Assembly (NCBI RefSeq): GCF_030936135.1
Contig: NC_082595.1
Coordinates: 106,557,334-106,621,333 of the forward strand
From: Gavia stellata
Taxonomy: Eukaryota; Chordata; Aves; Gaviiformes; Gaviidae
Length of the DNA: 64,000 bases
Reading direction: 5' to 3'
A program made the position numbers and the translations under genes. Under the pieces are notes generated by a model. That model did not search any database. It was not told the DNA's origin and saw only the letters and a program-made list of their open reading frames with translations. This document shows positions 49,301 through 61,300 of this stretch, one piece after another; within the stretch, counting starts at the first letter, position 1, and every line of letters begins with the position of its first letter.

Positions 49301-52300
49301 TTTGCAGTCTCATGCTATTTCTCTTTCAGTGCTTACTTTTGACCTCCCCCCTCTGGAGTACACAGTTGACATAGAAGTAAGCCTTACGGATTCATCTTTT
49401 CTGGAGCCAATCAAAGAGTATTTAAAAAACCTCACTCTTCCAGTTTCAACAAATATTTCAAATGTAGAAATGACAGTTTCAGAGATCAACGTTACAACAG
49501 GTGGGTTGGTTATTTATTTTTATATTCTGGGTGATGTGCTTTTTTGCCAGTATTTGATCTCCCAGTTTTACCATTCATTACGCTTAGAAATCAGCAAAAC
49601 TGAACTGTCTCTGCTGCCTACTGAATGACCCAACAAGACTGAAGTTCTAGCACAAAACAGCATGTTTTGTTATGTCTGCATCCCACCGCTCTTCTTCATA
49701 TAATGTTGGCATTAGGAATAGCCCTGAATGCTTTTCCTAAGGAAGGGACAAAGCTAGAGGAAGCCTGAGCCAAAGGATTTTGCTCCAGTTTGACTAACAA
49801 GCAGTCTGAGTTACTTTCAAGTTTCAGGAAGCTGTGACAGCGGTTATCAGACTGTTTACTTCCTCCACTTGCATTTGGAACGTAAATTGTTGTGAGACTG
49901 TATTCTGACCCTGACAGAGACAGGCTGCATGACATGCAGTCTTTTCCTGATATAACTCACTAAATGTATTCTTACAGGGCAAGATATCAGACAGGTTTTA
50001 CTACATGAATTGTGGTTGTGCAACATCACATCCAAGTAACTAATACAGCGGAGGATATACAAACACACCAAGCATTTTCAACACTAGAGAAGGAGATTTG
50101 GTACCTTCTTATCGCTGGCCCATAAAGCAGTGAAAGGAAGTGTTCATCAGTTCTCAAAACAACATGCAAATGGATCTTTTAAGGGCCTTCAGGGTCACAT
50201 GCAATGTGTGAAAATCACTTTGTTAATATCTTACTTTGCCAATGGCACATTAAGAGCAGAAAAACTTACAGTGAAGTTATTTTTATTTTTTTTTTTTTTT
50301 AGAGAGAATGTGTGTCTTTAAAGCACTTTGTCATAACGTTACCTTCTCTCATGCAGCATCTGTCAGGATACAGTCAGAATGGCACAGCACTTCACTAGCC
50401 ACTGGGACTTTGAATGACCATTACATGCTCTTACAATCTTTAAAAGCCTATACATTTGCTTTCAGCCCAGGCAATATATAAATATCCAATCTGAAAACTA
50501 TCATAGGACCCTGGCCAATGTGCCAGGTAAATTTTTAGGATCAGGGTTCACATCTTCATTCAATTACTTAAAAGTAATTGATGAGACTTATCCCTGTACC
50601 AGTCTGGTTCCCATTGCTAGTTAGTCATTTATAATTAGTATAGTAAGATTTGCAAGGTGTCAGATCATCATGTCTGCATCATTCAAGTGAACTCACAAGA
50701 AGGGCAACATTTAGTTGAGATCACTAGCATAAAGATACAGCAGGGTAAATACATATCATACAATACATTATGCCCTGTTTACCATTCTCATAGTATTTCT
50801 CTGTCTAACACCAGTCTGTCTGCCCAGTGGTGAGAACAATAGCTGTTGTTCTTGTGAAAATGGATATGCCTGGCCAAGTGCAGTGTGCAGTGACTTGATA
50901 ACCTGCCCTTCTGTCAGCTTAGCACCCGACCTGCCCTGTGGCTACATGAAGGAAATGCCTTTCTACGGGCCTTACTGTGAGCCTCAGACTGAAGGTAAGA
51001 AGAAACGGTGTTGAACTTCATCACTGTACAACTCATACACTGGTTAGAAGACGGAATAGTGTTAAAGGTGTGATAAAGCAGCACCTCAGGACTGAGCTGG
51101 CTACCACATTGCTAATGAATGTTGAAAGTCTGTAGACATGGTCTAGAGCTCTTCTCTTTGTGATGTGGGTCCACCTTGACCCAAGTACTTGCAGATATTT
51201 AGCGCCATACTGGAGCCCCAGCTCCTGGAATCACTCACATGCCTCTCTGGGACTTTCAGCTTCCGCTAAGCAAAGAAAGTTTCATCTCATCAGATTTTCA
51301 AAAGAGGAACTTATAAAGGTGACCAAAGTGTGCCATAGTGCTCAAGAGAAGAGAAGGAACAAAAAACCCCAGCATGTGTCTTTTGTTTGGTTTTATTTCA
51401 TGACTCTTGTGACAAGGTATCCATGAGTTTTTAGGAACCTGACTGATGACTGGACATTTAGGTTTGGCAGCACTGGAGTGGAGCACTACCTGTTGTCTCT
51501 GCAACCCAAGACAAACCCCCAGGAGGCTCTGCCTCTGATTTGTGATGGAGCAGTATGCAGATGCCCAGAGGCAGCCCTAGAGCTGGAAGCAGTCCAGTGC
51601 TGTCAGCATGCCCGTTCTAATGAACTCTGCTTAGAGGCAATGCTTTTATCACAGGGCAGCCCCACAGCAATACTGCTATACTATTTCCAGGACTAGAGCT
51701 AGTGTCTCTTCCGTGTGGGAGTCACACACCCCTTAGAAGTCCAGGGCCCTGGATACAATGCTCCTCCACTGTGTGGTATGGACATGCCCTTAAATGGACC
51801 CAGCTTAGAAAATTCCAGTATCTGTCTAAGCATTTTATGTTCTTTTGTGCCTATTGATGGTTCTTCACCCAGAATTTTACCCTCCCAAAATCACTGAGGA
51901 TTTTCCCGTTCATTTCAGTGAGGAGATTCATACTGTGTAACTTTCATTGTGTAAAAGTCAAGTATCTGATCAAAATTATTCATCCAAACTCTCTATAACT
52001 GGAGCAATGTAGCAATTTAACCATTGTAGGAAAGCTGTCTATCACCTTCTGAATGAAGGTGTCTACCGCTTTGCATCAACTGGAGAGGGAGGCTAGATAT
52101 CTAGCAGGTGCCAGGCATCTAAATTAGGTATAGAAAAATTAGGAGAATCCCAACTTTCCTATTATACAGATGAATCTTGGCAAGTTTAAGATTTTGATTT
52201 AGGATTAGGATAGCTTCACTAAGGGCAAATTGTGCCTGACTAGTGGTCTTATAGGATGGAGTGACTACATCAGTGGACAAGGGAAGAGCTATAGATGTCA

Positions 52301-55300
52301 TCTACCTAGACTTCTGTAAGGCCTTTGATATGATCGCCCCACATTCTTGCTGCTAAATTGGAGAGATGTGGGTTAGACAGATGGACTGTTAGATGCATAA
52401 AGAACTGGCTGGATGGCCACGTCCAAGGAGTTATACTCAATGGCTCAACATCCAAGTGGAATCCCGTAACAAGTGATGTCCTCAAGGATCTGTACTATTT
52501 AATATCTTCATCAGTGACATAGACAGTGGGATTGAGCGCATTCTCAGCAAGTTTGCAGATGACACCAAGCTGAGTGATGCACTTGATTTGCTAGAGGGAA
52601 GGGATGTCATCTAGAGAGACCTTGCCCACTGAAGGAATGGGCCTGTGCAAACCTATGAAGTTCAACAAGGCCAAGTGCAAGGTCTTGCACCTGGGTTAGG
52701 GCAATCCCCAATATCAATACAGATTGAGGGGTGAAGGGATTGAGAGCAGCCCTCTGAAGAAGGACTTGGGGGTACTGGTGGATGAAAACCGGACATGAGC
52801 CAGCAATGTGCGCTTGCAGCTCGGAAAGCCAATCGAATCCTGGGCTGCATAACAAGAAGCATGGCCAGCAGGTCGAAGGAGGTGATTCTCCCCGTCTATT
52901 CTGCTCTCATGAGACCCCACCTGGATGGAGTACTGCATCCAGTTCTGGGGTCCCCAGTACAGGAAATAGATGGACCTGTTAGAGCGGGTCCAGAGAAGGG
53001 CCACGAGAACAGCCTCTCCTATTAGGAAAGGCTGAGACAGTTGGGGTTGTTCAGCCTGGAGAAGGCTCCAGGGAGACCTTGTTGCAGAGTTTCAATACTT
53101 CAAGGGGGCTTATAAGAAAGATGGAGAGAGACTTTTTACCAGGGCCTGTAGTGATGAGATGAGGGGTAACAGTTTTAAACTGAAAGAGGGTAGATTTAGA
53201 TTGGACATAAGGAAGAATTTTTTTACGATGAGGGTGGTGAGACACAGGAACAGGTTGCCCAGAGAAGTTGTGGATGCCCCATAATTGGAAGTGTTTAAGG
53301 TCAAGTTGGAAGTCCCTGCCCATGGCAAGAGGGTTGGACTGGATGATATTTAAAGGTCCCTTCCACCCCAAACCATTATATGATTCTAAGGTTCTGTGAT
53401 TAAGTTAGATGAAAAAGCTAAGAAATCACTTTGAAAGCATTGATTTTGATTATTTTTACATTTATTTTTATGTTTTTCCTTACAGACTCATGTGGTATGG
53501 GAGAGCTCATGGTAATGAATATGTCAGTCAGACTCGACATAGACTTTCATGATCATCTCAGGAATTCCTCTTCTGAATCATACAAAAAATACAAAGCTGA
53601 CCTTGAAAAAGCGGTAATGACTTTAGTTTTCCATCTCTGAAAGTAGAAAGCCCTCTAAGAAATATGGTATTTACCCTAAGTGCCTGGGAAATAGGGTGCA
53701 GTGTCACTGTCTCTGTGGGGAACTGTGAAGTATGCAGCAGTGGTAGCTACAAAGTGGCCCGAAGCCGACCTCCATTGAAAGGCAATGACAATATTCCCAT
53801 TCATTTTAATATGCTGGCCAACAGGGAAGTATTTAGGAATCTTTTGCATAAAATTATGAAAAAAAAAATCACATTATTGGTCCTAGCTTAAATCCACATG
53901 AGCACACATAGAATGAAACCATCAACACAAATTTATCCCATGACAGTGGGGAGAGCACCAGGCCTGTTCTATTAGATACGTTACGTGCCCTTACTCACAT
54001 CAATGTTGAATGGAGAGTTTCCTATTTTAAGCACACTAGAGTAATATACAGAGGACTTATGTCATGTAATATATCTTTTTTTACAGTTTAATGCTAGCTA
54101 CAGATGTTTACCAGGCTTTGTATCGGCAACAGTAACTGGTTTCAGGTAAGTAAACAATTTCATTTTTTCCTGGAAGACACAAATCTTTCTGTCCAGTCTC
54201 AAGAAGACACCAGTCAGCAAAGACTACATTCACTCTGGCTAGAACCCACTCCCAGTATATACATACTGAATAACAGTATAATAGCTGCAAAGGAAAGCCC
54301 AACTATTAGCATGGAAATAGGATTGCGGGTAAAATTCACTACTGTGCAAAAGTCCAAGAAACATAATCATTCTTCGTCTGGATCAAAGCCTTTTGTGGAA
54401 AAGACTGAATTCCACCCAAAAGGGGAAAAGGATGCGAGTAAACCTAACATCATTTCCTAGGTCATCAGGAAGATGAATTAGTATATTGACTCTGTATATA
54501 ACATTGGATCTGGAGAAAAGAGACGTTACTTAAGTCCACACATATTTAAATGCAGCCATATTTTAGGTTTTCTAAGGGAATTTTACTAGAAATAGACAGC
54601 AGATGAAGGAGATGTCATGTAAAGGTGTTCTTACGTTGGGAAGAGATGTAGCACAACCTTCTTGTATACCAGAGCAAGTCTTGAGTCACAACTGAAGCCT
54701 TCACAGGTGAGCCCTGCAAAGCCTTCCTAGCCATGCAAGATGGGTCACCACAACATAGAAAACCACTAATATGCAAGGATATTTAATTCTGGTGCTTCTC
54801 TCATTCTTGTGTCTGTTTAGGCCTGGAAGTGTTTTTGTGAACTATGAAGTAAAAGCAGGAGCAGCAAGCTTTGATCAGATAGCAAATGCCAACAAAATTG
54901 TACCACAATTTCTAGATGCATCATACCAGCTAAACCAAGCTACCTTCACAACAGAAATAACTAGTAAGTTTGAAGCTCTCTCAGTATTTTCCTTCAACCT
55001 TTACTTTAGTATTTCTAGCCTGAACCATGTAGCTGCCTTATACTATTGATTATTTGGTACTGGGCCTTCAAAAAACATTTATTTCTCTGGCTGTTTCATT
55101 TCATTCTGTGTCACCAAAGCTTAGGACTTACATGAGATGACCCCCTGGCTTCCTTGGCACATTTTCCATGCTGCCGCTGGACAGTGTGCTGTTGTGATCA
55201 AGCGCCCCAGAGGTGCTGTACTCCCAGTGCACTGAGCACTGGACCATCTGTCTCAGAGGATTACTTTAACCTGGTTGCTTCTCCTCCCAGTTACCTACTT

Positions 55301-58300
55301 AGAAAGTAGTAGTGGTGGTAATATTTCTGTCTCTCTGCATAAAACCTTCTGGGATCTTCGGCTGACAATGATAGTAGAAGAATATGTTGCGGGAAAATTG
55401 CATAGCTTGTATCAGAGATAGTGCCCTGCAACTGATGCTGAGTCCATATTAATTGTGAAGCACCTAGAATTCCCACGAGATGAAAGACACCATATAGATG
55501 TGAGCTGAAATGACAATAATGCAGAGTGTTGCTCTTTGTCTTCCCAGACCAGACAAACTTCACTGTGAGTCCTGTAGACATTTTTGAAGGGGATACAGTA
55601 AGACTGATTTGTGAGATAAATTCAACATCTGACAATATAACCTGGTATCACTTCGATCAGATCATCTCAACCAGCTTCTGGTATTCGATGGAGACAAAAG
55701 TTTCAAAGAGAACCTCAAGGTCGATTCTTGAAATTATCAACATTACGACGCAGGATTCTGGTATGATTTTTCTATTGTTAAAACAGCAGATGTAAATCTC
55801 TAGTGTGGCTAGATCTATAAAAAGCGAAGAGGAATGCAGTGACTGCATTGTCCTAGAGTAAATGTGAAAAATGCACTGTCCCTCACAATTTTCTGGTGGT
55901 TTTTTTCTTTAACAAACTATGTACTGATTGGCATTGCCAGTAAGGTGTGAACTGACGGAAGTGACTATACAGGCCTGGGTATTCTCAGTGCCAGGCTTTA
56001 CTGGCATATCACAGGAGACAGCGGTGACTACATGGCTGTGAGGCCTTCCCACCCTTTTAACGTGGGAACCTGGGACTGTGGTTTAATTTGTCCTTGATGG
56101 CCCTTGTCCCCTTTGCAAATATAACCTAACTAATCAGAGCTCAGAGTTACAGTTTTTCATGTGTTCATGTTTAGGGCTTTTTGAAAATCAGAAACAGGTA
56201 AATTGGTGGCATTTTGCTGGGAGGACTTACGAGGGGAATTATCATGTATTATCAGAGCTTTGACTCAAACTCCCACTCACTTCTCTTCGGACCATGAATT
56301 TTACATTCAACTTCAAAAAGGGTAGCCTGTGACCAAGTGTTTGGGCACACGTACATGAGGTAGGAGTCGTGGGTCCAAACTTCTTTGGACAAAGGATGCC
56401 CTGAACCTTAGTGTCTCCCCTCCTATGTAAGTGGCCTACTCACTTGGCTATCCCAATGGGCAAGGGGAACCCACATATCAAAAGTATGAAGGAAGTTTGG
56501 AGCTCTGATTGCCAATTTCAAAAGGAAGCCTGGTTGCAGCTGGGGGACAAGGGCCTGAGAAAGTGGCTGATAAATACTCTGCTCTCTTTGGCAATACCTT
56601 CTGAGCAGTGTATGTGCTTACACTGAGAGTGCCAGCTCTTGTGGAGTCCACCCTGGGCGCCTATCTCTCACCCATTCTGTGCAGGAACCTTTTGCACAGT
56701 CAGTCCACACTCTTACCATGACATATTGCTGCCACATGGACTATGGGCAATATACAGATATCCCAAAAACACTAACTCAGACAGATTTTAAGTATTTCAG
56801 TCCCAGAGCACTGGTCTTTTCTCAAATACCCATCAACACCAAAGCTGCCTAATCTGGATACGTTTGGCACCAGGAGTCTGCAGAACGCATACTGCAGATG
56901 ACTTGAGGGTACATTTTGATCAGCAAGTAGCAGAGCCACTGCAGAGCAGGGAGATGTGAAAACTAGTAGCTCCTAACTCCAAAAGTAGAGGGAAAAACAG
57001 CAAAATGTATTCTCAATGCTAAGATATTGCCTATGCTTTACAGGTTCCTATAGGTGCACTTTCACAAACAGCAATCAGTTTCACACACTGATATACAAGG
57101 CCACGAAAACAATAGCAGTTTCTCCGCTATACATCACTCCAAACTTAAACGACATCGATGTTACATGCAACAGTCCTGAAATGCAGACAAACAGTCCTCT
57201 GCTGTCCTGTTGTATTGACAGACACTTAGCATCACTTACTGGTGACTGGAAAGTAAATGGAGCAATCAATATTACAGGTAAGATGATTAACAAAAGATTT
57301 TCTTTCACCTGCTAGGTTTGTTCATTCTTCAAAGATCTCCACCTAATTGGCTACCCCAAAGGCCAAGTCCTAGGATGAATACAGGGTATGCTCCAAAGTG
57401 GTGTGTGTGTGTGAAGGATGATGGATGGACAGCATGGTACAGACTCCATATGTGTTGTGCAGGTGCCAGTGGGATTCTGGGCATCTCCATGCACTGTGCA
57501 GACATTGATGCTTAAAACTGTGCCATCCTGGATGGAAACAGCTGCCTGGACCAGCATCATACCAACTTTTTCCAAAAAGCTTAGTTCTGCATTGTCTAGT
57601 TTTGAGAGCAAGGATGAGTGCATCAGTCTCTACTACTATCTCCAGAATCACCCTTGGGGTATGAAAAGCTTCTGTGTACCACATATTGAGATTTGGCAAC
57701 CAAGAGAGGCAGGTGCTACACTTTGTAACAGCAACAGCATAGCTAAATACTGAGCGCACAGTTTCCTCCTCCACCTGTAATTGTGATACATCACACGCCT
57801 GTTGAGTCAGTGGCATCCCCACAAGGCTTTACTTATAATATGAATATAAAGAGTTAATAAAGTGCCAAGTAAATATGTTACAAAGGCTTACAAAATAACG
57901 TCAATAGAAATGCTCATAAATGTCTATGAACCATAGTCAAAACCAGCCTATTGCCCTCTTAATATTTTATGGGTACGGATTAACTGTTTATTGTTAACCA
58001 TTTGTTATAAATGAAATTTAGCAGAAAGCAGGACAGCAAAATGAGAGAAAACCTTCAAAGCTTGTGTTCACAGTCATTTCCGCAGAGGACAGGTACTGGT
58101 GTGCAGCAGTGCTTGCAGAGGGAGGGGTGATCCTGGCCTACTGCAACGAGCTGTTTTGCCCAGGAGCTCTGCTCTCATGCCAGACACACTTTCAGCTGTG
58201 GCTTGGGACAGCTTTAGTGGGGTTTTCCCCTTATAGCTAAACCAGCGCTCTTCAGATTTAAAGTTAAATGACTGTCAAGTACCTCCAAATGTTTATTTCA

Positions 58301-61300
58301 AAATAAGATGACATTAAAATCTGCAGTATTTACTCCTATTTTACTTATCTTACTCATCCTAAATATCGCAGATAATGAGGTTAGGCTGAACCAGAATACT
58401 CTTCATTTTGGCTTATCTTGAGGTATCCAAGCAATGTTGTTGCTCTCAGACTAGTTTTGGCAGGAGGTGCCCAGCACTGTGCTGAGAACTGTCTTCAGGC
58501 CTTTGGAAGACCACTGTGAGTATTGCCAGAGTAAAAGATGTGAATGAATTCCAGCAACGATGATTTAAAAATGCCATGCTGTCAAAGGTTACATACAAAT
58601 CCACAAGGTTTTCCTTCGCTAGAGCAATTGTTTGTGATTTCCAGAGCCCAGGTATTTTGGGATATCCATAGCCCTTCAAGGAATGTTTATTTCTCTCTAG
58701 GAGACTCCAGTTTCAGTGAAAACTGCACTGAATACAAGCTCAACATCAATGAATCACTGTGCCCACCTGAGAAGTCAGGCACAGTGACAACATATACGTG
58801 TGAGCTGCAGACTGGACACGGTGCCAGGTGCAGTCAAAACATCAGAGTGACATACCTCCGGACAGGTAAGAGTCAGGTAGCATGTAACAGGCCATCAGCT
58901 CTTTAATGTGTAGGTGGCCTCTATGACACATGTCATTTGCAAGCAAATTATTATAACAAGTGAATCTCAATAATATGACATTTATCTTGTGTTGTCTCAG
59001 CCCATGTAACAATATCTTCAAGCATAAACTCATCAGTTTCCGAGGGATATGCATTCAATCTAACGTGTGAAAGCGATGTGAGCAATTATGACAGTATCAG
59101 TTGGAAAATCCAGTCTGGAAATAACACAAAAACAGTAGACTGTGATAAGTGCATCCAAAATAGCAGATTTCCAGCCACATCTGTGCTCACAGTGAAGAGT
59201 GCCACGCAGGACTGGAGCGGTGAGTGGACCTGGTTTGTATTGGCTACAAAGGCAATGAAATCTCGGTACCAGATCATTTACAGCATCCCTAGCCCTGCAA
59301 ATCACTGTGAAGCCTGGCCACAGTAAATAAAAGAGTTAAAATTATAACCACTGGAAGACAGCAAGACATGATGCTGCCAACAACACTGTACCTGGTCAGT
59401 ATTAGGGCTCATGACCGTGCAAAATCAGAGGAGCACTTCTGTTGACTGAGACATGGTTTTTGTGTCACTTCTTTCAGGCACCTATATTTGCACATTCTCC
59501 CAGAAGTACTTGGAGAGTTCTGCCAACGTGACAATCGAGGTTATTTCCTTGCCTCTGAAGCAGAACATCCTGATTGACCCCATTGCAGTATCCATACCGT
59601 GTACAGCGCAACAAGCCCTTGAGTGCTGCATTAGTGCTAACACCATGGAAGATTACACTGTTACATTTGTGGTTCAACAAAATGAATTTCAACCTGGTAA
59701 GAAACATTAAACTTGCAGAATAACTAGTTGCACTACGTGTCACAACCCAGTCCCTGGTTTTTTTTTGTTTTCAGTTAGGTCTGTGTAACCAATTCATACT
59801 TACTGCTATTATGACAACCCACAAGAACTCCTGAGACTGTAAAAAACCTGTAATGGACTTTTTTTAGCATGGTTGCTATGCATGCGGAGCATGGCTGAGA
59901 CTAACAGAAGAGAAAATGAAGTCACTTCTGTAGTGATAAATACCTAATAGGTAAATTCAATGTTTGGTTTGCCTTGGAGGCAGTGAGAAGTGAGCATCCT
60001 TATCATTGTTCAGATTAGAAATTGCTGAACTCCATTTATTTGCTTTTATCTTCCACTCTGCCACTTTTTTGAACCCAGTATCGAGGACACGTTGCTTAAG
60101 AAGAAGATCTACTAATTTGTTAAAAATGTAGAAAAACACATTAAGAATGCAATTCAAAGATCTATTCTATTTTCTTCAAGGATACAGGTAACATATCTTT
60201 AACAATACAAAAGCCTAAGATTCTATGTCTTCAAATTTAGGGCAGTTCTGCAGCTTCCCTGGCATGTTTTTATAAACTAGAAGTTTTCAGGTGGGTTACA
60301 AAACAGTTAATTTGAAAAAAGCAAAGAGGCGCCACCTAAACTAACTCAGAAAACATGCAGGAGTGCAAAAACAACAGGCTGAAGTGTAGAGTAGGTGGAG
60401 ACAAGAGAAAATGGCCACAAGTTGCGTCAGGAGAAGTTTAGACTGGGTATTAGGAAAAATTTCTTCACTGAAAGAGTTGTCAGACATTGGAACAGGCTGC
60501 CCAGGGAGATGGTTGAGTCACCATCTCTGGAGGTATTTAAAAGACTGTGGATGAAGCGCTTAGGGACATGGTTTAGTGGTGGACTTAGCAGGGTTAGGTT
60601 AACAGTTGGACTTGATTTTAAAGGTCTTTCTTTTACAACCTAAATGAGTCTATGATTCTGTGAGACTGAGGGGTCCTTCAGTTGCTAAGAAAAACACCGA
60701 GATCTTCTTGGAAGAGATTGCAGTCAGGGACCCTCAGGTACAGGCATACTGAAAAGCAATGGGAGTGTTGTACAGATCCTGAGTTCAAAAGAACCATAAA
60801 AGAACAGCAAAAAAGTATCCTAGCCTAAATGGAACACCTGTTGTAGAAGCAGAAGCAGGAAGAGTATTCTCCAAAATGGTTTCTAAAGCAAATTTTGGTT
60901 CCTGCACAGCAAAAAAGGATTTGGGCAGGATTTGCTCATACACCAGTGATTGCAAAGGTACTGATCATGCAGCAGCCGCCAGAAGATTTATAAAGCAGGG
61001 TGTAGGAGACAGAGATCAGCATACAGAAAGGAAGTTTTTCCACAAAGGATGTTTTTTTCTCTAGGACCCACAGAAAAGAAAGCTTTGCAGAAGCTTTCTG
61101 CTCTCTGTTAGCTGATTGACCCCAAATATGTGATAACCTATCTTAATCCTTCCATACAGGGAAAAATAAAAACGAAAAATTGTTTTGCTACACGTACAAT
61201 TACACAGAAACAGAATGCAGCGAAGGGAAAGAGCTCACAGCATATTGCAAGTTTATTAACCGCGTTGGACAGGAAGTCAACAGTGAAAGTATAAGACTGC

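Noticed and set aside
50357..50482. Candidate ADGRF5 exon after the acceptor-like catgcag at 50356, in frame with the previous exon
   Set aside because: The frame runs to a stop without a donor and shows no similarity to the family; the exon at 50815-50994 has the right phase and expected cysteine-rich sequence.
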